Below, piece by piece: positions 45,188 to 54,032 of a stretch of 64,000 nucleotides of DNA. Position numbers and translations under genes: made by a program. The DNA lies in the NCBI RefSeq assembly GCF_005280255.1, contig NZ_CP040018.1, positions 1,860,001-1,924,000 of the forward strand. Direction: 5' to 3'. The stretch's first letter is position 1. Each line of letters begins with the position of its first letter. The DNA comes from Arthrobacter sp. 24S4-2 (GTDB lineage Bacteria > Actinomycetota > Actinomycetes > Actinomycetales > Micrococcaceae). The notes under the pieces were generated by a model, which saw only the letters and a program-made list of their open reading frames with translations, made no database searches and was not told the origin of the DNA.

Positions 45188-45739
45188 CTAGACCCGGGCG
45201 CCGTCGTCGTGCTCGTCCTTCTCCTGCGGGAGCTGCATGATCAGGTAGATCACGGACAGGACGAAGGCCGCAACCATTCCCAAGATCGCCATCAGCGGGG
45301 CCGACCGCCAGAACATTGCCGAGAGGACCAGGGCTACGGGGCCGCCCACGGCTCCCAGCCACGCGAGCATGATCAGCGGGTCCGTACCGGCCAGGCTTGG
45401 AGGTTCCTCCGGAACGAAGGGCTCGTCGTCGTCGGCCTCGTAGTCCCGTGGTCCAGGTGCCGCCGGTTGCCCGGTTCCCGTAGGGTCGCCCTCCGGCTGA
45501 AGTGCGCCGGGCAGCGGCTGCCGGGCAGCGGCCTGCCGTTCGGACGCCGACGGTTCCCTGGGAGCTGCGCCCGAGAGCCCCAGCGGGTCGAAATCCCGGA
45601 ACGGCCGCCTGGCCGGAGGGCTGACTTCCCCGTCGGGAGCCGCTGCGCCGCGGCCCTCGAGCCGGGATACCAGGTCCAGCCAGACGGCGTCGTCCTGGTT
45701 CGCGCTCTGGTCCGAGGAATTCGAATCGGATCCGGTCAT
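45188..45739 (-). CDS. Membrane protein of unknown function
   Basis: A 183-residue protein. Residues 1 to about 115 are hydrophilic, rich in Ala, Pro and acidic residues, with VWLDLVSRLEGRG early. Two membrane helices follow (LAWLGAVGGPVALVLSAMF and APLMAILGMVAAFVLSVIYLIM) and then a charged tail. I do not recognise the family. Its ATG overlaps the stop of the upstream hydrolase gene (tgATGA), so it is translated with the two hydrolases. Confidence 0.75.
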   Translation of the reverse strand: MTGSDSNSSDQSANQDDAVWLDLVSRLEGRGAAAPDGEVSPPARRPFRDFDPLGLSGAAPREPSASERQAAARQPLPGALQPEGDPTGTGQPAAPGPRDYEADDDEPFVPEEPPSLAGTDPLIMLAWLGAVGGPVALVLSAMFWRSAPLMAILGMVAAFVLSVIYLIMQLPQEKDEHDDGARV

Positions 45740-46566
45740 CAGCCGTGGCCTCCGGAACTGGCGGGGGAGGTTCCGGCCGCAGGGCCGCCGTCCGCCGGAC
45801 CGGCGATCACTGGACCGGAAACCACGGACCGGATGAATTCAGCCGTCCCGCTGAAGATCTGCGGGGCATCGTTATCCAGCGTGGCCACGTGGTAGCTGTT
45901 TTCCAGTGCGCTCAGTTCGAGCCGGGCGTTCGTGAGGCCCCGTCGAAGCGCCACGATGCTGGAGTCGGACACCACATGGTCCACCGTGGAACGGAACACC
46001 CTCACGGGCGCGGTGATCCGGGGCAGCAGGCGCAGGGTGTCCTTGAACATCATGTTGAGCTCATGGGCTGCCGCCACGGGCGTCCGCTGGTAGGCGCCTT
46101 CGTCCATGTCCGGCTTGAAAATGTCGTTGGCAATCGCCGGCGTGCTCTTCAGCACGAACTTGAGGACGCCGGCGAAGGGCGCCCGGGGGTCGTCGATGAC
46201 CAGCCCCGGATTCACCACGATGGTTCCGGACACAGGACGCAGGGCAGCCACGCGCAGGGCAAGTGCGCCTCCCATGGACAGGCCCGCCGTGAACACATGG
46301 TCGCACTCGGCCTCCAGCTCCAGGTACGCCGCGTCATAGGCGCGGTGCCAATCCTGCCACCGCGTCCGGGCAAGTTCCTGCCAACTGGTTCCATGGCCCG
46401 GCAGGAGCGGCATCCGTACGGCAAAGCCGGCGTCGGCCAGCGATTGGGCCCACGCCCGAACACCGTGCGGGCTTCCGGTGAAGCCGTGGGAAACAGCCAC
46501 CCCGATCGAAGGGCCATTGCCGCTAAACGGGCTGCTGAACGGGCTGTGGTCGGCAGGGATGCTCAT
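45739..46566 (-). CDS. Alpha/beta hydrolase (carboxylesterase/monoacylglycerol lipase type), copy 2
   Basis: A 275-residue serine hydrolase. HGFTGSPHGVRAWAQ is the oxyanion region, GLSMGGAL the nucleophile elbow, FRSTVDHVV the acid, and YHVATLDNDAPQ the catalytic His. It resembles thermostable carboxylesterases and monoacylglycerol lipases. It overlaps the preceding paralogue by 4 nt (ATGA). Similarity of motifs and spacing to copy 1 shows a tandem duplication. No secretion signal is visible. The substrate is unknown. Confidence 0.88.
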   Translation of the reverse strand: MSIPADHSPFSSPFSGNGPSIGVAVSHGFTGSPHGVRAWAQSLADAGFAVRMPLLPGHGTSWQELARTRWQDWHRAYDAAYLELEAECDHVFTAGLSMGGALALRVAALRPVSGTIVVNPGLVIDDPRAPFAGVLKFVLKSTPAIANDIFKPDMDEGAYQRTPVAAAHELNMMFKDTLRLLPRITAPVRVFRSTVDHVVSDSSIVALRRGLTNARLELSALENSYHVATLDNDAPQIFSGTAEFIRSVVSGPVIAGPADGGPAAGTSPASSGGHG

Positions 46567-47351
46567 GATGTCTCCGAGGATACGTGGTGTGGCGCGTGCT
46601 CAAGGAAAAAGCGGGACGAAAGGTCGAAAATCGTGGGCGCATCCGTGTCCAGCGTGGCCACATGGCCGCTGTGCGGGAGCGGTACTACTTTAAGGGCTGC
46701 AGATCCGAGGCCGCGCCGGATCATTTCAAGGGACGACGGTGGAACCACGTCGTCCGTGTCCGATTTGAACACCAGGACCGGAGCCGTCACGCGCGGCAAT
46801 CCCCGGCGCGCCGCGACAAACAGCTTCTTCAGCTGGTGGACGGCGGCAAGGGGGGTCTGCGAGTAATCGCCGTCGTCAGTGCTGGCCGCCGTCGGGTTGG
46901 CCTCCACAATGGGCAGGGTGGTGGGCTGAAAATACTTCAGGATTCCCACGATGCGCACCCTCCGGTCATAGAAGCTCAGGCCGGGATTGACCACGGCCAC
47001 CCCGCCGACCGGGTGGCGGGCCGCCGTGCGCAAAGCCACGGCACCGCCCATGGACAGCCCGGCCACATAGCAGGTGTCACTCCGGCCGGCCAGCTCCAGG
47101 TACGCGCGTTCGAAGGCAGCAGCCCATTCGCGCCAGCCCGTCCGGGCCAGCTCGCGCCAGTCGGTTCCGTGACCGGGCAGGAGCGGAACGGAGACGGCAA
47201 AACCCTGGTCGGCCAGGTGCAGGGCCCACGGCATGATGCTGTGGGGGCTCCCGGTGAAGCCGTGGCAGATGGCAATGCCGGTCCTGGCATTCAGGCCATG
47301 GCCGGGATAGCTGAAAGCGGCAGGCACCGTCGGTTTGCTGCTTTCTCTCAT
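46563..47351 (-). CDS. Alpha/beta hydrolase (carboxylesterase/monoacylglycerol lipase type), copy 1
   Basis: A 262-residue serine hydrolase. HGFTGSPHSIMPWAL, GLSMGGAV (nucleophile Ser), KSDTDDVV (acid) and SGHVATLDTDAP (His) match copy 2 directly downstream in position and order. It is first in the three-gene reverse operon and diverges from a plsC gene. With lysophospholipid acyltransferase next door, a lipid or acyl-ester substrate is plausible but not shown. Confidence 0.88.
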   Translation of the reverse strand: MRESSKPTVPAAFSYPGHGLNARTGIAICHGFTGSPHSIMPWALHLADQGFAVSVPLLPGHGTDWRELARTGWREWAAAFERAYLELAGRSDTCYVAGLSMGGAVALRTAARHPVGGVAVVNPGLSFYDRRVRIVGILKYFQPTTLPIVEANPTAASTDDGDYSQTPLAAVHQLKKLFVAARRGLPRVTAPVLVFKSDTDDVVPPSSLEMIRRGLGSAALKVVPLPHSGHVATLDTDAPTIFDLSSRFFLEHAPHHVSSETS

Positions 47352-47462
47352 ATGCCCATCGTGTCACTCTTCGCCACAAATCTCACTAGAGTAGGGTTGC
47401 ATTGAAGTCCTGGCCGGGCCCGACGAAGGGCCGGCCAGACGCCTTCCGGAGAGGTACGCCAC

Positions 47463-48209
47463 GTGTTTTATTGGTTCACGAAGACCTTCGTTCTGGGTCC
47501 GGTGCTGAAGCTCCTGTTTCGCCCGTGGGTCAAGGGCCTCGACAACGTTCCCGCCGAAGGCCCAGCCATTCTGGCCTCCAACCATCTTTCGTTTTCAGAC
47601 TCCATTTTCATGCCGCTGATGGTCCCGCGACCGGTGGTCTTCCTGGCGAAATCGGAGTACTTCACCGGAACGGGCGTCAAGGGCAAACTGACGGCACTGT
47701 TCTTCCGCCTGACCAACCAGCTGCCCATGGACCGCTCCGGCGGAGCCGCCTCCGCAGCCTCGCTCAACGCCGGAATGGACGTCCTCTCCCACGGTTCGCT
47801 GCTGGGAATCTATCCCGAGGGAACCCGCAGCCCGGACTCACGGCTCTACCGCGGGAAAGTCGGCGTGGCCAAGCTCGCACTGGAGGCCAGGGTGCCGGTG
47901 ATTCCCGTTGCCATGATCGGAACGGACAAGGTCCAGCCCATCGGGAAACGGCTGCCCAACATCAGGCGCATCGGGATGATCTTCGGCGAGCCCCTGGACT
48001 TCAGCCGCTACTACGGCATGGAGGATGACCGCCTCATCCAGCGCTCGGTCACGGACGAAATCATGTATGAACTGATGCGGCTGTCCGGCCAGGAATATGT
48101 TGATGAGTACGCCGCGGTGGTCAAACTGCGGCTCGCGGGCAAACCGGTGGACGGCGCGGACGGTGCAGGCGGCGGCAGCAGCGGCCCAGCGGAACCGGGA
48201 AAAGTGTGA
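47463..48209 (+). CDS. 1-acylglycerol-3-phosphate acyltransferase (PlsC family), copy 2
   Basis: A 248-residue acyltransferase. NHLSFSD is the HX4D catalytic motif and YPEGTRSPD the substrate motif; VPVIPVAMIGTDKV follows. The N-terminal FVLGPVLKLLF is hydrophobic. It begins with GTG, with GGAGAGG upstream. In Mycobacterium a homologue (Rv2182c) lies near aroG and pknL, as here. Confidence 0.9.
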   Translation: MFYWFTKTFVLGPVLKLLFRPWVKGLDNVPAEGPAILASNHLSFSDSIFMPLMVPRPVVFLAKSEYFTGTGVKGKLTALFFRLTNQLPMDRSGGAASAASLNAGMDVLSHGSLLGIYPEGTRSPDSRLYRGKVGVAKLALEARVPVIPVAMIGTDKVQPIGKRLPNIRRIGMIFGEPLDFSRYYGMEDDRLIQRSVTDEIMYELMRLSGQEYVDEYAAVVKLRLAGKPVDGADGAGGGSSGPAEPGKV

Positions 48210-48274
48210 CGGAAGTTCGGTGCGAATGACGGTTAGTGTGCCGGAAACCCGGATCCGGGAACTAGTCTTGTAGT

Positions 48275-49666
48275 GTGACTGAGCTATCCGCAAAACCTGC
48301 CTCCCTGCTGACCAGTACCGCCCAGAGCGGAGCCGCCAACTATCCGGGACTGGACCACTGGCGGGAGCTGCCGGTCTCCCAACAGCCCAGCTGGCAAGAC
48401 AAAGGGGTCTTTGACGCGTCAGTGAAGGAACTCTCCGTCCTGCCGCCGCTCGTGTTCGCCGGCGAAGTGGACATCCTCCGTGAAAGGCTCGCCGCTGCCG
48501 CACAGGGCAAGGCCTTCCTGCTCCAGGGCGGTGACTGCGCCGAGACGTTTGAGGCCGCAACCGCGGACAAGATCAGCGCCAGGGTCAAGACCATCCTGCA
48601 GATGGCAGTGGTCCTCACCTACGGTGCGGCGATGCCGGTCATCAAGATGGGCCGCATGGCCGGCCAGTTCGCCAAGCCGCGCTCCTCCAACGACGAAACG
48701 CGCGACGGCGTGACCCTCCCGGCATATCGCGGCGACATCGTAAACGGCTACGATTTCACGCCGGAATCCCGGGCTCACGACGCCGGCCGGATGCTGAAGG
48801 CCTACCACACGTCCGCTTCCACGCTGAACCTCATCCGTGCGTTTACCCAGGGCGGTTTCGCTGACCTTCGCCTGGTGCACCACTGGAACAAGGGCTTCAC
48901 CGAGAACCCGGCCCACGCCCGCTACGAATCGCTGGCCCGCGACATTGACCGCGCCATCAAGTTCATGGCCTCCTGCGGAGCCGACTTCGAAGCCCTGAAG
49001 CGCGTGGAATTTTTCGCGAGCCACGAGGCCCTGCTTCTGGACTACGAGCGCGCCCTGACCCGCATCGACTCGCGCACGGGACTCCCGTACGACACCTCCG
49101 CGCATTTCCTCTGGATCGGCGAACGCACCCGCGAACTCGACAACGCCCACGTCGACTTCCTGTCCCGCGTCCGCAACCCGATCGGCGTCAAGCTGGGCCC
49201 GTCGACGTCCGGCGACGACGCCTTGCGGCTGATCGACAAGCTGGATCCGGACCGCGAACCGGGCCGGCTGACTTTCATCACGCGAATGGGCGCAGGCAAC
49301 ATCCGTGAAAAGCTGCCCGCCATCGTCGAAAAGGTCACGGCCTCCGGCGCCCAGGTTCTCTGGGTGACGGACCCCATGCACGGGAACACGGTCACCTCGC
49401 CCAACGGCTACAAGACGCGCAACTTCGACGACGTCATCGACGAAGTGCGTGGCTTCTTCGAGGTCCACCACTCCCTGGGCACCATCCCGGGCGGCCTGCA
49501 CGTCGAAATGACGGGCGACGACGTCGCGGAGTGCCTCGGTGGCGCCGATCCCATTGACCAGGAAGCCTTCCTGGACCGCTACGAATCAGTCTGCGATCCG
49601 CGGCTGAACCACATGCAGTCCCTGGAGATGGCCTTCCTCGTAGCAGGGGCACTCTCCAAGCGCTGA
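48275..49666 (+). CDS. aroG: 3-deoxy-7-phosphoheptulonate synthase, class II
   Basis: A 463-residue plant-type (class II) DAHP synthase. FLLQGGDCAETFE contains the metal-binding Cys; NPIGVKLGPST and LWVTDPMHGNT hold metal and substrate ligands. It joins erythrose 4-phosphate and phosphoenolpyruvate, the first step to aromatic amino acids. It supplies the pathway that uses tyrA at 28676. The start is GTG. It ends at a strong terminator. Confidence 0.95.
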   Translation: MTELSAKPASLLTSTAQSGAANYPGLDHWRELPVSQQPSWQDKGVFDASVKELSVLPPLVFAGEVDILRERLAAAAQGKAFLLQGGDCAETFEAATADKISARVKTILQMAVVLTYGAAMPVIKMGRMAGQFAKPRSSNDETRDGVTLPAYRGDIVNGYDFTPESRAHDAGRMLKAYHTSASTLNLIRAFTQGGFADLRLVHHWNKGFTENPAHARYESLARDIDRAIKFMASCGADFEALKRVEFFASHEALLLDYERALTRIDSRTGLPYDTSAHFLWIGERTRELDNAHVDFLSRVRNPIGVKLGPSTSGDDALRLIDKLDPDREPGRLTFITRMGAGNIREKLPAIVEKVTASGAQVLWVTDPMHGNTVTSPNGYKTRNFDDVIDEVRGFFEVHHSLGTIPGGLHVEMTGDDVAECLGGADPIDQEAFLDRYESVCDPRLNHMQSLEMAFLVAGALSKR

Positions 49667-49689
49667 CCCCGCCGCACTGGCTGAAAGAA

Positions 49690-49725
49690 AAGCTCCGCCC
49701 GGCTGGAACCAGCCGGGCGGAGCTT
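49690..49725. terminator. Bidirectional terminator
   Basis: A perfect 15-bp stem (49690-49704 against 49711-49725) with a 6-nt loop lies between the convergent aroG and kinase genes; both ends carry short A or T tracts. Confidence 0.92.
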
Positions 49726-49779
49726 CTTCGTGAGTGCGCCTTCCGGGCGCTCCTGGAGGGCGCCCGCTGGAAGGGCGCC

Positions 49780-51938
49780 TTAGACGACCGTGAGCGTCAC
49801 TACGGAGCCTTCGGGCACCTGGGTGTCCACTGGTTCCTGGTCCCGTACGGTGCCGAAGAATCCGCCCAGGATGTTGTTGACCCGGACCTCGAAGCCCAAC
49901 TTCTCCAGCGCCTTGCGGGCATCATTGGCCTGTTTGCCGATGTAGCTGGGGACGTTGACCAGTTTGGGTCCCTTGGAGACGGTGAGTGTGACTGCCTTTC
50001 CCCTGGTCAGCGTGCCGGAGGCCGGTTCCTGCGACACCACGGCGCCCTTGGGAACCTTCTTGTCGTTGACGGTCTCGGGCGCGATGACGGCCTTCAGCCC
50101 CGCGGCCTCAATTGCCTTGACTGCGGTGCCCTGCTCCTGCCCCCGGACATCCGGTACCGGGATGGGTTCAGGACCCTTGGATACCGTCAGGTTGACCGGT
50201 GTTCCCCGCCTGGCAGGGGTGTCCGCCGCGGGATCCTGGGCGAGGACCGTCCCGGCGGGCCCTGATTCGCTGAAGGTCTCCGTGACGGTGCCCAGGGCCA
50301 TTTCGGCGCCGTTGAGTGCGTTCTTCGCGTCGTCGAGGGACTTGCCGCTCAATCCGGGCAGCGGGAAAAGCTGCGGGCCCTTGGACACAAAAAGGGATAC
50401 GGCCTGGAACTTGCGGATTTCCCGCCCCGCAACAGGTTCGGTGCCGACTGCCAGCCCCGCCGCTATATCGTCGTCGAAAACGTCCCTGGTGGTGGACTGA
50501 AACCCGGCCGTGCTGAGGAGTTGCTGTGCTTCTGCCACGGTTTTGTTGGTGACCCGGGGAATGGTCCCGGGGGAGCCGGGGCCCATCCCGAAGAACCAGC
50601 CTGCACCGGTGGCCAGCAGCGCCGCGATCACCAGGATGATGATCCACAGCACCCCCGGCGGCGTGCGCTGCCTTCGCGCAGCGAACGCACGGGGGTCGCT
50701 GCCGCCTTCGACTGCGCCCTGGCGGCGTCGCGGTCCTGCTTGCGCTGAGCCCGCTTGCTCAAGGGGCCCGCCGTGTCCGGCTGATCGCCGTCTGCGTCTG
50801 CGTCGGCAGGTTCCGGATCCGTCGGGGCCGCCAGCGCACCGAATTGGCCGGGGCGCCGTTGAGCCGCCGAAAGCACTGTGGTGGGGTTGCTCTGGCGCGT
50901 GATGACTTCTGTCGGGTGCTGTCCGGCAGACAGGACTTCTGTGTGTTCCAGGCCGTCGCGGCCGCCCTGGGGATCCGGCCGGTCCTGGCGCTCGGTAGCG
51001 TGGCTTCCGAAAGGCGGGTGGACGGGAGGGTGCGCCGGATGCGCCGCCGCGGGTGAATGCGCGATGGCGGCCGGTGGCTGGAGGTCGAGTTCGGCGTCGG
51101 TCAGGTTCGTCCGGATGTGCCGGAGTTCGGACAGCAGCGCATTGCCGTCCACGGGGCGCTGCTCGGGGTCCCTGGCGGTGCACCACTGCACGAGTTCGTC
51201 CACTTCGGCAGCGAGCCCGGGCACTTCGCCTGATGGCGCATCGACCGAGGCGTTAACGTGCTGGTAGGCAACCTGGATGGGCACCTCGCCGTCGAACGGC
51301 TGCCTGCCAGTGATCATTTCGTACAGCATGATGCCCACCGAGTAGATGTCGCTGCGGGCATCGGCCTGCCTGCCGAGCACCAGTTCCGGTGACAAGTACG
51401 CCACCGTACCGATCAGGGCTCCGGTGCTGGTTGACGTCGTCACGGCCCGGGCGAGTCCGAAGTCACCAACCTTGATCCGGCCGTCGTCGGCGATAAGGAC
51501 GTTCTCCGGCTTGATGTCCCGGTGGATGAGTCCGGCGGCATGCGCCGCTCCCAGCCCTTCAACAACAGGGTCAATCAAAGCCAGCGCCAGCCTGGGCGAC
51601 AGTGCGCCCTTCTCCTTGATGACGTCCCGGAGGGTATGGCCCTTGATGTACTCCATGACCAGGTAGGCGGTTTGCCCGTCCGTGCCCTGGTCCAGCACGC
51701 CTACGACATGGGGGTGGGAGAGTTTGGCCGCGGCCTTGGCCTCCCGGCCCAGCCTGTCCAGGAAGTTGCCGTCATTGACCAGGTGGGGATGGAGGACCTT
51801 GAGCGCAACGTCACGTTCCAAACGCTGGTCGGTAGCCAGGTAAACGGTGGACATTCCGCCGCGCGCCAGCCTGGACTGGACCCGGTAGCGATTGTCCACC
51901 AGGGTTCCAACAAGGGAGTCCGACACTTTTTCCTGCAC
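49780..51938 (-). CDS. pknL: PASTA-domain Ser/Thr protein kinase (PknL/PknB type) with apparent frameshift
   Basis: Reconstructed length is 719 residues. The N-terminal kinase domain has LARGGMSTVYLA, VALKVLHPH (K47), HRDIKPENV and DFGLARAV. A Pro-rich juxtamembrane region, a membrane helix (VLWIIILVIAALLATGAGWFF) and four PASTA repeats outside follow. The reading frame breaks at the G5 run 50691-50695: one more C on the coding strand joins QSKAAATP to RAFAARRQRTPPG. Both halves are otherwise intact, so I treat them as one gene. PASTA kinases sense peptidoglycan fragments. The location near aroG, the Rv2175c-like gene and a prenyl synthase matches mycobacterial pknL, which lacks PASTA repeats. 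Confidence 0.88.
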
Positions 51939-52007
51939 CCTACGATCCTAAGTGACACACGGAAACGGGCCCGAATCGACATGCAATCCGGACCCGTATC
52001 GTTACCC

Positions 52008-52034
52008 GCCGGCACGCGCGGACCGCGTACCGGC
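52008..52034 (-). terminator. Hairpin after the LysM gene
   Basis: An 11-bp stem with one mismatch (52008-52018 against 52024-52034) and a 5-nt loop lies just past the stop of the reverse LysM gene. The T-tract is absent, so it may terminate weakly before the kinase gene. Confidence 0.45.
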
Positions 52035-52040
52035 GTGCAC

Positions 52041-53378
52041 TTAGCTGAAGTTCTTCTTGTGCGCCTTGATCGCCGCGACATAGTCCTTCGTGTCGTCGAA
52101 CATGCCGTTCTTGCTCACCGAGTACTGGCCCTGGTAGTAGCCGGCGATGGCGTTGTCCAGGTCCTTGCTGGTGCGGATCAGTTGGCGGATGATCGCCACA
52201 CCCGCGGTTGCATTGTCATAGGGATCGAGCAGGTTCAGCTTCCGGCCCACAAGGTCCGAGGCCCATTCGCCGGAGGCCGGGATGACCTGCATGGTGCCGA
52301 TGGCATTGGCCGGTGAAACGGCCCGCTGGTTAAAACCGGATTCCTGGTAGGCGAAGGCCAACGCCAGCGAAGGATCCACACCCATCCGTCGTGCGGTATC
52401 GGCCACGATGGACTTCATCTGTTCCCGCGAGGGGACAGGCGAGGCGTTGAGGAGGGCCTTGTTCTGGTTGGCGGAGGAGACCACGGCGTCCGGGTAGGAA
52501 AAACCGAGGAAGGAACTCGGGACCAGGGGAGTGACACTGCCCGCAGGCTGGATCGAGGCGCCGGGGATGACCAGCTTGTTGCCGGGGTAGATCATGCTGG
52601 TCATGGTGAGCTTGTTCGCCGACAGGATGTCAGAGAGCTTGACGCCGTGCTTCGCGGCGATGCCTGACAGCGTGTCGCCTGCCTTGACTGTGTACGAGCC
52701 CGAGCTGGGGGCAGGAGCTGGAGCAGGAGCGGGTGTGGCGGCCGGCGCCGGGGCGCTGGACTGGCCGCTTCCGATCTTGATCTTCTGGCCCGGGTAAATG
52801 ATGGAGTTCATGTTGAGCCCGTTCCAGCTCAGCACTTCGGAAAGCTTGACGCCGTGCCGGGCCGCGATGGCGCCGAGAGTGTCGCCGGGCTTGACCGTAT
52901 AGACGCTGCCGCCCTCGTTGGCCGGGGCCGGCGACTCCTGCTTGGCGGGGGCGGCAGGTGCGGAGGCCGAGCCGGTCAGCTTGATCTTCTGGCCCGGGTA
53001 GATGATGGTGTTCGGCTGGAGGTTGTTCAGCTTCAGGATCTCGTTGGTGTCCAGTCCGTAGCGCCCCGCGATACCGCTGATGGTGTCGCCCCTGGCAATG
53101 GTGTATTCGGCCGGCGCGGCGGGCTGTGCGGGCCGCAGCGAGCTGGGCAGCGACGTCGAAACCGAGGCCGCAGGAATGACACCGGCCTTCACTGCGGCTT
53201 CCTGGGCCTGCATAGCCGCAGCCAGGGTGGCAGGCACCGTCCGCGGTCGGACGTCGGCCGCGGCAGGGTGGGCCATGGCCAGCGAGGACAGGACCACTGC
53301 CGGGAGGGCGGCCGTGGTTGCCGCAATCACAGGCAGGCTCGGCCTGGGGTGCTGCTTTGGCGATCGGGGCGTCGTCAT
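52041..53378 (-). CDS. Secreted LysM lytic transglycosylase-like protein
   Basis: A 445-residue exported protein. Residues 1-41 form a signal peptide ending AAA. Three LysM modules follow (YTIARGDTISGIAGRYGL, YTVKPGDTLGAIAARHGV, YTVKAGDTLSGIAAKHGV), linked by Ala/Pro segments. The C-terminal 130 residues form an SLT-like domain (VDPSLALAFAYQESGFN with the catalytic Glu, then IGTMQVIPASGEWA). It probably cleaves or binds peptidoglycan outside the cell. The start ATG has AGAGGA upstream. Confidence 0.9.
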   Translation of the reverse strand: MTTPRSPKQHPRPSLPVIAATTAALPAVVLSSLAMAHPAAADVRPRTVPATLAAAMQAQEAAVKAGVIPAASVSTSLPSSLRPAQPAAPAEYTIARGDTISGIAGRYGLDTNEILKLNNLQPNTIIYPGQKIKLTGSASAPAAPAKQESPAPANEGGSVYTVKPGDTLGAIAARHGVKLSEVLSWNGLNMNSIIYPGQKIKIGSGQSSAPAPAATPAPAPAPAPSSGSYTVKAGDTLSGIAAKHGVKLSDILSANKLTMTSMIYPGNKLVIPGASIQPAGSVTPLVPSSFLGFSYPDAVVSSANQNKALLNASPVPSREQMKSIVADTARRMGVDPSLALAFAYQESGFNQRAVSPANAIGTMQVIPASGEWASDLVGRKLNLLDPYDNATAGVAIIRQLIRTSKDLDNAIAGYYQGQYSVSKNGMFDDTKDYVAAIKAHKKNFS

Positions 53379-53622
53379 GGGAGGGATCCTCTTCTCAGCG
53401 GCGAATGCTGTCGGTCAGGCCGGTGTTACGAATGATACTAGTGTTACTAAAGTTAGTGTTGGTGCAAATGTGATCTATGCGAATCTCTCACGAATTGCCG
53501 TTTAGCACAAGAAATGTTGGGCATTCCTGATATGCGTTTCTTCGGAGTGTCGATTCCGGCGTACGGCCCGCTTGGTGCCCGCTGACTAGGCGCAATTGCG
53601 CCCGCCGTGGCAATCTTGATCC
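53379..53622. promoter_or_regulatory. Divergent AT-rich region with GTGTT repeats
   Basis: The 244 nt between the LysM gene and the Rv2175c-like gene are AT-rich for this genome. GTGTT words occur at 53423, 53441 and 53456, extended as GTGTTAC in the first two, near the LysM gene start. They may be operator boxes. A c-di-AMP riboswitch, common before such cell wall hydrolases in actinobacteria, is not recognisable. Confidence 0.35.
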
Positions 53623-53976
53623 GTGAGTACTGTAGAAAGCCTTGTAGGCGAATGGCTGCCTCTGCCCGATGTGGCAGAAATGATGAACGTTTCCATCACG
53701 AAAGTCCATGGATTGCTGGACGAAAAAGCGCTGGTGGCTCTCAGGATCGGCGACCGTCGGATCAGGTCGGTGCCCGCGGACTTCATGCAGGACGGCCACC
53801 CCGTCGAAAGCCTGAAAGGGACCATCGTTGTCCTGTCGGATGCCGGCTATTCCGATGAGGAACTGATTACGTGGCTTTTCACCCCGGATGAATCATTGAG
53901 GGGCCGGCCCATTGACGCACTGCGTGAAGGCCGGAAGACCGAGATTCGCCGCAGGGCGCAATCCCTCGCCTGGTAA
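53623..53976 (+). CDS. Rv2175c-like DNA-binding protein
   Basis: A 117-residue protein. LVGEWLPLPDVAEMMNVSITKVHGLLDEKALVALRIGDRRIRSVPADF is a helix-turn-helix similar to Rv2175c, a DNA-binding substrate of PknL in Mycobacterium. The C-terminus (GYSDEELITWLFTPDESL...) is also family-typical. The GTG start follows a short leader. In Mycobacterium its gene is next to pknL; here the LysM gene lies between them. That it is phosphorylated here is inference. Confidence 0.85.
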   Translation: MSTVESLVGEWLPLPDVAEMMNVSITKVHGLLDEKALVALRIGDRRIRSVPADFMQDGHPVESLKGTIVVLSDAGYSDEELITWLFTPDESLRGRPIDALREGRKTEIRRRAQSLAW

Positions 53977-54001
53977 TAGCTGTAAGAACCCCGCGCCGCT
54001 G

Positions 54002-54032
54002 AGCCGCGCCGCTGAATTCAGGCGGCGCGGCT
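54002..54032. terminator. Convergent hairpin at the prenyl synthase 3' end
   Basis: AGCCGCGCCGC (54002-54012) and GCGGCGCGGCT (54022-54032) form a perfect 11-bp stem with a 9-nt loop, placed across the end of the reverse prenyl synthase gene. Confidence 0.65.

Noticed and set aside
53379..53622. c-di-AMP (ydaO) riboswitch before the LysM gene
   Set aside because: I could not find the conserved paired core; only AT-rich direct words are present.
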